A DNA stretch of 64,000 nt from Sphaerothrix epifaneia (GTDB lineage: Bacteria; Cyanobacteriota; Cyanobacteriia; Phormidesmidales; Phormidesmidaceae): positions 22,669 to 86,668 of the forward strand of contig NZ_JBHZOL010000044.1 in the NCBI RefSeq assembly GCF_042788235.1. Reading direction: 5' to 3'. Shown here one piece after another: positions 1-8,654 of the stretch. Under the pieces are notes generated by a model. It was not told the origin of the DNA and did no database searches. It saw nothing but the letters and a program-made list of their open reading frames with translations. Positions within the stretch are counted from its first letter, which is position 1. Every line of letters starts with the position of its first letter. Both the position numbers and the translations under genes were made by a program.

Positions 1-2
1 TC

Positions 3-401
3 GAGATCTTGCAGCGCGAACTTAAGCCCAGATTGAAGTCGCAGGGAACCGACCTGAGCACTTATCGCATTTCGACCGTCTTCTCCAAGTGTGAGCAGAA
101 CGAGATTTGGGTTCACCGCAAGGATATTCGACGGTTTCAAACGCTGAAGTTCGATGAGACGACTGCGGTGATCTCCGCTTGGACAAAGGACTGGGGGTGT
201 ACGACCAATAGCTTTTTCTGCTCCGCTTTTGGATTTAAGAGCCGTAATCCGCCTGAGCCTAACGTTCAAATTCTGAGTCGGTCGCAGGGAGTTACGCGCG
301 CGATGATTGCCAGTCCTGAATTTTGGCGGCCGACGGGTTTAGCAGCTCCGTTGTATTGGTTGCAAACGGGAAGTGACCATCCGAAACTCAGGGAGGTATA
401 G
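3..401 (+). CDS. Unknown protein, 5' end outside window
   Basis: The reading frame is open from the left edge and ends at a TAG three bases before the next start codon, so this is the C-terminal part (about 132 residues) of a longer protein. A TTG at 9 could start it, but the frame continues upstream without a stop, so truncation by the window is more likely. The visible part is soluble and aromatic-rich, with a WTKDWG motif and an EFWRPTGLAAPLYWLQTG stretch. I do not recognise the family. The downstream gene has its ribosome site (GGAGG, 391-395) inside this gene, so both are probably one transcript. If the NTPase of the neighbouring vWA/FHA set exists, it may lie upstream of this fragment, outside the window. 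Confidence 0.6.
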   Translation, partial: EILQRELKPRLKSQGTDLSTYRISTVFSKCEQNEIWVHRKDIRRFQTLKFDETTAVISAWTKDWGCTTNSFFCSAFGFKSRNPPEPNVQILSRSQGVTRAMIASPEFWRPTGLAAPLYWLQTGSDHPKLREV

Positions 402-403
402 AG

Positions 404-2290
404 ATGAGCAATCCCGTTGAAATTTACGAATTCTCTAGAGCGTTTGACAACGTTCGCTATTCGGATGTCTATGGCAGATGGGTATCAGGTGGGTATGCCC
501 CTGAGAAGATCAATCGCTCCAATCACAGCATTCCAGCCGTGCTCAGAAAAGCGGTTACGTCTGGCAGTTTTGCACTGAATGATAGCTATCCTCCCCTGGA
601 AGGCAAGGTTGCCCTTATTGGCTGTGAACTAGGAAGTTACTCACTCTTAGCGATTGCCAATGGACAGATCGATGATGGTGATAGACCAACGATCGGCTAT
701 CGGTATTTCTGGCTAGAACGGCAAGAGGACGACCAAGAATTAGATGGGGTAGGCACGTTGTTGTTCTGGTGGCATGCCCAAGCAGCGCATCCGCCGCAGT
801 TTGAGATGGCACAAGCACTGTCTCAAGACGTGCCAGAAGTCGCTTTAACCAACGATCCAATCACCAGAGTGAGATTTACAACAGAATTTGAGCCAGAGAT
901 TGACAGGCTAGAGACGGATAGGTTGATTCCTCAAATAAAAGTCGCTAATCCGCTCTATCCAGATTACATCCAGTGCCACTTTCTAGCTTACTCGCTGGCG
1001 ATGCAGACGCAGAGACCAATCACTTGGGCGTGGAATGTCCGTAGATTGGAAAACCCTGAATTCTTTCTCAGCATCTATGCTGCAACGGGGCAAGAAAAGC
1101 CTGCTGTTCCTAGAACAGAAATTGCAACTTATAGCGCTAGTCAAAATCCACCTGTAGAACGGGAAAATCCTTATCAAACCGCCCCACTTGAGATTAGTTT
1201 AAAGGATATTGAAAGTAGATTTTCTAACGGCTTGGATCTTAAGCAAACGCGAAAGCTTGATGAAATCTTTCAGTATTTATCGAATCCTTACCCAATTAGA
1301 ATAGACAATAAACTTTACAGTAATTCGTGGATTTATAGCGCTTTAATTGCTCTACTGGTTGCAGATAAGATTGAGGATTGGCTGATAAAACTGCTTGCTT
1401 TAAATGATTTAGACAACGATGAAGTCCGCGCAGGATTCGTCCTTCAGCAGCAGCTTATTACAGCCGTCTATTATGAAAGGGGGAGATACCCAGAGGCTTA
1501 CCAAAATCTTCGCCGAACCCTGCACCAATGCATCTCAAATTTTCTTCTGAAGCTGTGTTTGGAAACTGACAAAAAACAAGTCGAGAAGCGGAGTGATTTG
1601 CTAGAGGTGTTAGGTGATTGCTGGGAAGATCACTTTCGGGAATATGCTAGCTTTCTAAAGCAATTCTTGCTTAGTTCACCTCAATCTGATGCTAGTCAAG
1701 CTGAAAATAAGGTCGCAAGCACGATCATAGATCCGTTTTATGATGAGGTTTCACGGTTGATCCAGAAGAGTAAAAGCAAGCACAAAAATGGAGCAAGATT
1801 TACGAGTCATAAAAAATTTGAAATTCTAGCTAAGTTCTTTAAGAAAAAGAACGCTATTGTACTGAGCACGGTGTTTAGCTATTTGAATAGTGGCAAAGTT
1901 GATAAATATTCCCCTCAATGGCTTTCGCAGCTATTAACGCCTCAATATTTGCTAGCAAAACCGACAGTACAGAGCGATAGGCGATCGATCAGGCAAGTTT
2001 CTGTCAGGCATTCTCATGGAGCAGTGCGATATCGAGATAATGGATTGATATCTTTTTTCATTGTTTGCGATTTTGTTTGTATTGTATTGAGTCTGTCCCT
2101 CTTTTACTACGATAGTACTTTTTTAATCTTTGCCAGGGGACTTCTAGCTTTGGGATTAATCTTCTCAGCTTTGGGGTTAATCTTCTCATGGCGTGCCTTT
2201 CGAGCCAATACAGCCGATCCGTTACCCATTTACATAATCATCTTCTTTCTAATTATCTTAAAAGTCATTGCTTTTTTCATATTGTGGTAG
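404..2290 (+). CDS. Large protein with C-terminal membrane segments, unknown family
   Basis: Encodes 628 residues starting two bases after the preceding stop, with GGAGG 8 bases upstream of the ATG. Residues 1 to about 150 form a globular part with the motif IGYRYFWLER and a GTLLFWWHAQ stretch. The middle (about 260-520) is helical and charged. The last 80-90 residues hold about three hydrophobic segments (around 545-565, 570-590 and 610-628), so the protein is probably anchored in the membrane by its tail with the bulk in the cytoplasm. The family is not recognised. Its place before an FHA-like membrane protein and a vWA protein suggests a component of a membrane-linked signalling or conflict complex, which is inferred from context only. 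Confidence 0.75.
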   Translation: MSNPVEIYEFSRAFDNVRYSDVYGRWVSGGYAPEKINRSNHSIPAVLRKAVTSGSFALNDSYPPLEGKVALIGCELGSYSLLAIANGQIDDGDRPTIGYRYFWLERQEDDQELDGVGTLLFWWHAQAAHPPQFEMAQALSQDVPEVALTNDPITRVRFTTEFEPEIDRLETDRLIPQIKVANPLYPDYIQCHFLAYSLAMQTQRPITWAWNVRRLENPEFFLSIYAATGQEKPAVPRTEIATYSASQNPPVERENPYQTAPLEISLKDIESRFSNGLDLKQTRKLDEIFQYLSNPYPIRIDNKLYSNSWIYSALIALLVADKIEDWLIKLLALNDLDNDEVRAGFVLQQQLITAVYYERGRYPEAYQNLRRTLHQCISNFLLKLCLETDKKQVEKRSDLLEVLGDCWEDHFREYASFLKQFLLSSPQSDASQAENKVASTIIDPFYDEVSRLIQKSKSKHKNGARFTSHKKFEILAKFFKKKNAIVLSTVFSYLNSGKVDKYSPQWLSQLLTPQYLLAKPTVQSDRRSIRQVSVRHSHGAVRYRDNGLISFFIVCDFVCIVLSLSLFYYDSTFLIFARGLLALGLIFSALGLIFSWRAFRANTADPLPIYIIIFFLIILKVIAFFILW

Positions 2291-2305
2291 AAGCCGGTTT
2301 GTCCT

Positions 2306-3367
2306 ATGAGTTTTGCAAGACTATTACTTTACAGTTCTGCTGGGATTTTTGCGGCACTCTTGGGTTGGAGCTTAGGTCAATTTCTCTGGATTGATCTGCC
2401 CACGGCAATCGGAGTGGAATCGATTCCTTCCTTTCTAATTTTGACGATAGTTACCCCCTGTCTTGCGATCGCGATGGTCGTAACCGAGTTTTTTCTCAGC
2501 AACCCGACGCGCTACAAGGCAAACTGGAAAACTCTGCGCCGCAACTACCTGCCGCTGGTCACCCTAACGGGACTGATTTCGGGTACCATCCTGGGTCTAC
2601 TCAACTGGCAACTGCTCAGCAGCAGCGGATCGAGCATTCAGGTCAGGCTCCTATCTTGGGGGTCAATCGGGCTGTTTACAGGCTTAGCAGAAAGCTTGAG
2701 TTGGAGCTTTCGCAGTGTTGAAGGGTCCGGCAAGAGTGCTCGAAATCGAATCATTCAAAGCGTGATTTTGGGATCTGTTGCAGGGTTGGTAGCAGCGACA
2801 CTCTATGAAAGCCTGCGCCAGTACCTAGGGATTTATCAAGAACCGTTTGGATTCATAGGGCTAGGGTTGCTTCTCGGCTGCGTGCTGAGTTTTACATCTC
2901 GTCCCAGCTATCAAGTTGCTTTGCGGGCGGGACAGGGGTTTGAGAAGATCGATTTTGAGAGCGATCTGGTGCCTCAGTTGAGCCATAAGAAATTTTCGTC
3001 TAGTGTCTTCAACTTTGTGCCCTTAGTGGACAACCGGGATAACTTAGTCCGCATTGAAGAAGGTCTCTCGATTAAGCTGCCTGCTATCGTTAGCAAGAAT
3101 CATCCGATCATCGTTGGTTCACGCTCCGATGCGGATATCTTCATTCCAGACGTTGCGCCAACTTGCGCTTCTCTATGGCGTGAACAGAGCGGCGTCAAAC
3201 TAAGGTGTGAGTTTACTAAAGCAGTCAGAATTCAACAACAGCAAATGCGAGTGGGAGACATTGTAATGCTGAGACACAATCAGATCCTATCCTTCTATCA
3301 TGAAACAAATCCTGCGGAATTCTATCGGTTTATCTTCTATGACCGCTTGCTCGATCCTCAAGCTTAG
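2306..3367 (+). CDS. Multi-pass membrane protein with C-terminal FHA-like domain
   Basis: Encodes 353 residues. The first about 210 contain six or seven hydrophobic segments, beginning with LLLYSSAGIFAALLGWSLG, consistent with a polytopic inner-membrane protein. The last about 110 residues look like a forkhead-associated fold: a GSRSDADIFIPD segment (the glycine-serine-arginine turn of FHA domains), VGDIVMLRHNQILSFY and a final FIFYDRL strand. FHA domains bind phosphothreonine, but the serine and asparagine/histidine positions that make the phospho-pocket are not clearly conserved here, so binding is uncertain. The gene overlaps the following vWA gene by 68 bases. The likely role is a membrane adaptor between the 628-residue protein and the vWA protein. 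Confidence 0.7.
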   Translation: MSFARLLLYSSAGIFAALLGWSLGQFLWIDLPTAIGVESIPSFLILTIVTPCLAIAMVVTEFFLSNPTRYKANWKTLRRNYLPLVTLTGLISGTILGLLNWQLLSSSGSSIQVRLLSWGSIGLFTGLAESLSWSFRSVEGSGKSARNRIIQSVILGSVAGLVAATLYESLRQYLGIYQEPFGFIGLGLLLGCVLSFTSRPSYQVALRAGQGFEKIDFESDLVPQLSHKKFSSSVFNFVPLVDNRDNLVRIEEGLSIKLPAIVSKNHPIIVGSRSDADIFIPDVAPTCASLWREQSGVKLRCEFTKAVRIQQQQMRVGDIVMLRHNQILSFYHETNPAEFYRFIFYDRLLDPQA

Positions 3368-4685
3368 CGCCCTCTTAGCATCAATTCTAGGTGGACTTTG
3401 GGCTTCTCCTGGACTAGCGGCTCCCAAAATTGAGGTGACGCCGGGACAGCCACAAGGAGGACGGGTCACGCTATCAGTCAAGGCATTAGATGCAAACAAT
3501 ATCCCAATCGACGGCTTGAAGGTTGAGAACTTTAGGGTTGTAACCTCCAAGCTGTCAGATCAAGCGGGACAAGACTCATTGGTTCAATTCAATTCGATTC
3601 CGGCGGGTAGCTTGAGATTGATTCCACCTGCTCGTCAATCGGGTGACGAAGCTTCTTATGTGATCATCCTAGTGGACATGAGCGGCAGTATGCAGGAGCT
3701 AGACACCAATAACGTGCGGAAATTAGAAGGGGCGATCGCGGCGATTCGAGGATTTATCAAATTAGCCCGTGATAGTCGTCTCAATCTCAACATTGCAGTC
3801 ATTCCCTTCGGCGAAAACTCGCAGCGATCGGAGTGCAACTATAAAGTCGATCCGGGCGAAATTGAAAAACAGCTGCTTCCGATTCAGGACAGGGTTCTGG
3901 ATACACTGGTGGATCAATTGGCGGCGGCTCAACCTTGTGCTGCCACAAACTTATATGATCCACTCGAAGCTGTGGTGCGGTATTTGGGAAAACCGGATCG
4001 CTTTGAGGATGAATCGGGGCAATTGGCTCGACGCTCTGTGATTTTGCTTTCAGATGGCTTTGATACGGCGAGTCGCAAGCCGAATGATGCCACGAGTGAA
4101 CCTAGACGATTCGACACGCTGCAAAAAGTCCTGACGGGTTCAGGGGTAACTGTTCATACATTAGGCTATGGAGAATCGCTAGAGAAGCTGCGGGGGCGCG
4201 TCGACTGTAGTCAACTCGTTCGAGAGGGAGACAGCCTGATCAGCGATTTGCTGAGATTTTGCAAAGTTGCCAATGGGGATACAGTCGAGCCCTGGATTGT
4301 AGATGAACCTCGCCTGCGCCAAATTGCTGAGGTAACCGGGGGAATTAGTCAGTTTCCTGAGAATGCCGATGATGCAGCGGTAAGTTTAGCGACGTTTTTT
4401 AAGACACTACAAGCGTACGAATTGCAGTATGTTGAGCCAACAGCAGATGCAGCAGATCTCTACGAGGTTAAGGTTCAAGTCATTTCAGAGCCAAGAGGAA
4501 TTGATGTAACTTCAGAACCAACGAGGGTTCGGTTACCTAATTTTGTCTTTTATCAACTCCCGCTATATCCCGATCGATTGCTGTTTCTGTTTGTCTCCCT
4601 AGCTGGAATTGGCACGATCTCGTTTATTTTCTACAAGTGGAGCGAAAAGTTGAAATCAGAAGCAGCACGATCTCTGAGGTCTTAA
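3300..4685 (+). CDS. Secreted/anchored von Willebrand factor A protein
   Basis: Encodes 461 residues with an N-terminal signal sequence (SALLASILGGLWASPGLAAP), a vWA domain at about residues 118-365 and one C-terminal membrane helix (about 425-448) with a basic tail. The metal-binding MIDAS motif is visible as VDMSGSMQ (DxSxS) around residue 125, with a later LLSDGFDT motif. The domain should therefore face the periplasm, anchored at the C-terminus. The start at 3300 overlaps the upstream gene by 68 bases. A second in-frame ATG at 3339 would give a shorter n-region; I prefer 3300 because it adds positive charges before the hydrophobic core. It is the last gene of the + operon, and its TAA overlaps the stop of the convergent gene. 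Confidence 0.85.
   Translation: MKQILRNSIGLSSMTACSILKLSALLASILGGLWASPGLAAPKIEVTPGQPQGGRVTLSVKALDANNIPIDGLKVENFRVVTSKLSDQAGQDSLVQFNSIPAGSLRLIPPARQSGDEASYVIILVDMSGSMQELDTNNVRKLEGAIAAIRGFIKLARDSRLNLNIAVIPFGENSQRSECNYKVDPGEIEKQLLPIQDRVLDTLVDQLAAAQPCAATNLYDPLEAVVRYLGKPDRFEDESGQLARRSVILLSDGFDTASRKPNDATSEPRRFDTLQKVLTGSGVTVHTLGYGESLEKLRGRVDCSQLVREGDSLISDLLRFCKVANGDTVEPWIVDEPRLRQIAEVTGGISQFPENADDAAVSLATFFKTLQAYELQYVEPTADAADLYEVKVQVISEPRGIDVTSEPTRVRLPNFVFYQLPLYPDRLLFLFVSLAGIGTISFIFYKWSEKLKSEAARSLRS
4682..4685. other. Overlapping convergent stop codons (TTAA)
   Basis: The tetranucleotide TTAA supplies TAA to the vWA gene on + (4683-4685) and TAA to the Ubl gene on - (4682-4684). There is no room for an intergenic terminator, so the two operons must read into one another or terminate inside coding sequence. 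Confidence 0.9.
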
Positions 4686-5239
4686 CGTTTCAGCCTGAGT
4701 GTCGTGGCTGGATGACCTAGCTCAATCTCTTTGCACCACTCCTCAATCAGTCGATCGATTGCTGCTACCGACACCTGCTGCTGTAATTTGTCCTTCAGGA
4801 AGTTATCGAATTTCAATCGACCGTTTGTTATCGGATTCGCAAAATAAACGGCCTCAGGATTTCTCTCGCAGGGTTCGTTCAAGTAGATAAAGTACTGCGG
4901 GTTAGGACTGATATTTGGAATGAGTAGCGTGAGGGTATACATTACTAAGTCACCAGGGAAGAAAACGGAGTCTGGCAGGTGTTCAAAACGGCAAAAAATC
5001 AGGCGATCACCACTCTGAATCTGCTCACTTTCAAACGTTTTAGTGTTATCTAAAATCCGTAAGTAGCAACCGTTCCGCTCCAGTACAAACTTGTAGATTG
5101 CTAAATCGCGCAATCCAAATCTAAGCGCAGAGGCTTCTTGAAACTCAGCGATACTAACATCCCCTCGCGCCTCTTCTGCAAACGGCGGCTTGGTTGCATC
5201 GTCCTGTACAGCGCAAATGACTTTAATAATCTGATCCAT
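4682..5239 (-). CDS. Ubiquitin-like (YukD/Ubl-type beta-grasp) domain protein
   Basis: Encodes 185 residues, last gene of the leftward operon. Residues about 1-80 have the layout of prokaryotic ubiquitin-like domains: an amphipathic helix (AEFQEASALRFGL), a strand with LERNGCYLRILDNTKTF, then SEQIQSGDRLIFCRFE, where the QSGDRL turn matches the 'V-x-x-GD-x-L' end of Ubl/YukD folds. The following about 100 residues resemble an E2-like or UEV-type layout only loosely (a PNISPNPQYFIYLNE strand-loop and a WCKEIELG helix), so I leave that part unnamed. There is no C-terminal GG, so conjugation is not supported. Such Ubl proteins are known components of NTP-dependent conflict systems together with vWA and FHA proteins, which occur on the opposite strand here. 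Confidence 0.55.
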   Translation of the reverse strand: MDQIIKVICAVQDDATKPPFAEEARGDVSIAEFQEASALRFGLRDLAIYKFVLERNGCYLRILDNTKTFESEQIQSGDRLIFCRFEHLPDSVFFPGDLVMYTLTLLIPNISPNPQYFIYLNEPCERNPEAVYFANPITNGRLKFDNFLKDKLQQQVSVAAIDRLIEEWCKEIELGHPATTLRLKR

Positions 5240-5253
5240 AAATTGCGAATGAG

Positions 5254-8200
5254 CTAGTCGTCCTGTATAGGCTTGGCATCGGTATCGATCGTAATGGGTT
5301 GATCTTCAGTCTGAGAAGACGTAGGCTGAGGAGCCGCATTGGACTGAGGAGGGTGGGGCGATGCCTCTGAAGGCTGCTTAACTGCCTGATCTCCCGGTGC
5401 AAGCATGCGGCGGCTTGGGATATCGCGCAGGAGAGGGATCGAACCGCCCTTGATCTGACGGTCTTGCTTCGATTGCTTGGCTGAATCAAGTTCTTGCGTC
5501 AACTCTCGCTTTTGCCCCTTTAGTTCCTGAATGTACTCTTTCAGTGTCTTGATGTCCCGCATTGCGCGAGGAGACGAGGTGATTTCTTTAGTGCGATCAA
5601 GCACCTGCTGGTTTAGCTCCTTAATTTGAACATCTATCAAAGCAAGCTCTTCGCGAATGCCACCAATCTCACGCTGCTTATCAGCCTTTCCTTCTTCTGT
5701 TTCTGTAACATCTCCATCGACTCGACTCACCTGCACGATTAGTCCGTATAGGTCTTTGGTTGAACCTGCATCTTCTTGCAACCAGGTATTCATAACGTTC
5801 TGAACATGAAGCCAGTCAAGCTTGCTCGCATAACGAAACTCATTGATCGATCGTCTGTGAAAAATGCTTCTGCAATCAGCCTCGATATTTCTGCGAATCA
5901 AATCAATGCCGCAAGCTTCATTCTGGAGAGCCTGAATCTGCTTTCTTAACCTGCTGATATCCTCCTCTCTTTTAGGATTGCTGCCAACTTCTTTCTCATA
6001 ATCCTTTCTGCGTTGTTCTAATTCTTCAATCAGCTTCAATAAATCTTCTCGCTTGTTGAGAGCACCTCTGAATTTAGCTCGAAACTTATTCCAATCGTTC
6101 TCAGCCACGGAGCGAACTTGAAACGCTCCAAAGATTCTTACTTGTTCACCATCACCGATGGGTTCAAATTCAAATTCAAAATCAGTATTTTCAGCCCCTT
6201 GTAGGGCATCAAACAGTTTCTTAAGATCGGTGTCGATTAAGATTGGTGAAATCGAAATGATTTCTGCCTTGAAATGAGCCTTGAGTTCTTCTGCGATCGC
6301 TTCTCGTAAGAGCGCCTCTACCGACTTTGTTTCCCCTTCTTCAGAATTAAAGATATCAAACCGCATGAAGAACCGTTCTGGTTCCATATCACGCAAGGTT
6401 CGACTGATCGCGGCATCAATTCTATTTCTAATTTGATCGTTAAGAGGCGTTTCAGAAATTCGCTTTAAGCGCTCCCCGATTTCCTCTGGCTTATCAATCC
6501 GCATCTCCACTGTCGTTCTGAGTTTTACTGGACAGTAGGCATCTTTTGTTGAGTATTCCTTCTCTCCCGTCTCAACAGTAAAAGTTTCTCTGAGTCTTTG
6601 AGACTCTTCTACTTCTGGAATTGAAAGAATGTTGATGACTTCATAACCTATTTCATCGGCTGCACTTCTAATTCTTTCCAGGACTGCGGCTGAGTAAGCT
6701 TCTAATCCACTTTCAGGAATTAAACTGACATATTCTGTTTCCAGCAGTAGGTTCCTAACAATTCTCTCAATTTGAAATTTTGCCCACTCCTTTAAGTTTG
6801 GCTTTCCATCTGCATAAGTTAGGGGAATCTGCTTGGTTTTGACTGCAAGACTGTACTTCCAAACGTCTACAATTTGCAGGTATAGCGTGTTATTAACTCG
6901 AATTTCCTTAAAGCCTTTGACTGGACATCGAATTTCAAAATCTCTCAATTGTAAAAACTCAAATTCTTGTAGCGCAAATTTTTCTCTAACTTTGAGTTCT
7001 GGCTCTGAAATGAGACGAGTGACAACGTAACCGATTTCCTGCGCAGCTGCTTTGAGCGCATCGAAAATTTTCTGTGAATAACGCTTGCTTTCAGCATCAG
7101 GCTGTTTTACAGATATGATCGCATTGCTCACTCCGCTCTGTTTGCTGGAAACAATAGGCTCAAATTCGCGCAGTAAGTTGTAGAACTTTTCGTTTGGAAG
7201 AATCGCTTTAATCTCCCGTTCTAACCGTTGTTTTACCCACCGTTCTAAGTCAGGTTTTCCACTTGCGTCTAAGGGAATCAATCGACTTGCAACAGCAGCA
7301 CGATAACGACTGAGATCAAATAACTCTAAGCTGATAAAATTACGAACTTGGATCAGTTCTACTGAATCTTGTAGCGAGCATTCCACAAGATGACGTTGAA
7401 TTTCTAGAAAGGGCGTTAAGTTGAAGCGATCGCGAATTTCATCGATCGATTGAGAATATAGAGAGAAATAGCCTAGCCTTCGACCTTTAGGAGCAAGAAC
7501 TTGATTATTAAGCGTTTCTTCCAGTCGGGCGCGAACCGTAGACTGAAGTTCAATACAAAACTGGCGAAGACTGATCTGCTGGAAGAAGGCTTCTACTGCT
7601 GGCGTGATCGAGTTCAACAGCAGAAATTCGCGCCCTCTCAGATTAAATGCTTGCTCTATGTATCGCTGATCGACTTCGAGAATCGCTTCGATCTGTAACT
7701 CTAGCTCTTGATCATAGTCTTTAAGTCGAAGGGGAATCGAAATTGCTCCTGTTTTGTAAGGTTTGAGCGCTTCCGGGTTAATGTTATGCCTTTCTTGAAA
7801 GTCAGAGGAAAGTCTTGCTTCAAAATCTAATCCAACTTCTGCTTTCGCTTTTTCGCGCAATTTAAGCTTTAAGTTACCAACCTCAAGATCAAAGTTTTCA
7901 ATCACGTAAATCGCTGTTTTATCTTGAGCAAATTCATTCACCCACTGTTTGACTTTCGCATTTAAGGTTTCTTTTACAGAAGCGCTGTTGTATAGCGTTA
8001 GTACGGCTTTCTCTATGTTGTGCGGAGCGCAAGTTGCCTGATAGTCAAGCGTAATTTTGCGCTGTTTACCGCTTGAGAAGTCTTTAATTGAGCAGTCTAA
8101 TCCGCTTGCTTGAATTGTAAAAGCATTAAACTGAGAGATGCCTGCGATCGTAACTTTTGACTTAAAATCCAAGCCAAATCCAGATCCAACTTTTCTTCTT

Positions 8201-8634
8201 ATATCTTCTTGAATACTCCGAATACCAGCAAAGCAAGCATCAAGGTCACTAACGTAGCGCTGGATTGATCCTGCTACAAATTGGTCAATCCAAATTTTGA
8301 TGTTTTGCTCTAGCGTTTCCAGTGGGAAAGCTCCTTGTAACGTTAGAACAACAGTCTTAGCATTTTCAAGATTAGGACAACGGACTTCGTAATCGATCAA
8401 TAAATCGATAAAGCTTTCACTAGAAAGTTCAGAAATTCTATACGGTAATTTACCCTGAGCAACGCCAGAGAGCGAAATCCTGTAATATTCATCATCTCGC
8501 GGAAAAAAAGGATTGTTTTGTACAATTTCTCTTCGATCTTTATGGATTCTAAAGACCACTTCGTCGCTTCCTCTTTCTTGATAAGAGCGGGTGACTTTTA
8601 AGATGATGTTGTCGATCGAACGAAGTTGGCTCAT
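5254..8634 (-). CDS. Giant tandem SPFH/band-7-like repeat protein with coiled coil
   Basis: Encodes 1126 residues. Residues 1 to about 840 contain several copies of a unit with a beta-rich part, a K-x-W-(A/V)-x-(F/E) helix and a helix ending in AADEIGY-V or AAQEIGY-V followed by a PE motif. The copies near residues 540-600 and 680-740 are clearest, each followed by CPVK. This matches the strand-helix-helix-strand plan of band-7/SPFH domains, which build membrane-associated rings. Another copy (SVEALLREAIAEELKAHF) lies near 760. Residues about 850-1080 are coiled coil (ELEQRRKDYEKEV, ELNQQVLDRTKEI), and the tail is rich in P, Q and S. No signal or membrane helix is seen, so a cytoplasmic scaffold is likely. 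It lies 20 bases after the preceding gene and 14 before the Ubl gene. The SPFH assignment is inference from pattern. Confidence 0.6.
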   Translation of the reverse strand: MSQLRSIDNIILKVTRSYQERGSDEVVFRIHKDRREIVQNNPFFPRDDEYYRISLSGVAQGKLPYRISELSSESFIDLLIDYEVRCPNLENAKTVVLTLQGAFPLETLEQNIKIWIDQFVAGSIQRYVSDLDACFAGIRSIQEDIRRKVGSGFGLDFKSKVTIAGISQFNAFTIQASGLDCSIKDFSSGKQRKITLDYQATCAPHNIEKAVLTLYNSASVKETLNAKVKQWVNEFAQDKTAIYVIENFDLEVGNLKLKLREKAKAEVGLDFEARLSSDFQERHNINPEALKPYKTGAISIPLRLKDYDQELELQIEAILEVDQRYIEQAFNLRGREFLLLNSITPAVEAFFQQISLRQFCIELQSTVRARLEETLNNQVLAPKGRRLGYFSLYSQSIDEIRDRFNLTPFLEIQRHLVECSLQDSVELIQVRNFISLELFDLSRYRAAVASRLIPLDASGKPDLERWVKQRLEREIKAILPNEKFYNLLREFEPIVSSKQSGVSNAIISVKQPDAESKRYSQKIFDALKAAAQEIGYVVTRLISEPELKVREKFALQEFEFLQLRDFEIRCPVKGFKEIRVNNTLYLQIVDVWKYSLAVKTKQIPLTYADGKPNLKEWAKFQIERIVRNLLLETEYVSLIPESGLEAYSAAVLERIRSAADEIGYEVINILSIPEVEESQRLRETFTVETGEKEYSTKDAYCPVKLRTTVEMRIDKPEEIGERLKRISETPLNDQIRNRIDAAISRTLRDMEPERFFMRFDIFNSEEGETKSVEALLREAIAEELKAHFKAEIISISPILIDTDLKKLFDALQGAENTDFEFEFEPIGDGEQVRIFGAFQVRSVAENDWNKFRAKFRGALNKREDLLKLIEELEQRRKDYEKEVGSNPKREEDISRLRKQIQALQNEACGIDLIRRNIEADCRSIFHRRSINEFRYASKLDWLHVQNVMNTWLQEDAGSTKDLYGLIVQVSRVDGDVTETEEGKADKQREIGGIREELALIDVQIKELNQQVLDRTKEITSSPRAMRDIKTLKEYIQELKGQKRELTQELDSAKQSKQDRQIKGGSIPLLRDIPSRRMLAPGDQAVKQPSEASPHPPQSNAAPQPTSSQTEDQPITIDTDAKPIQDD

Positions 8635-8654
8635 GATGCTTATCCTCTTAACTT

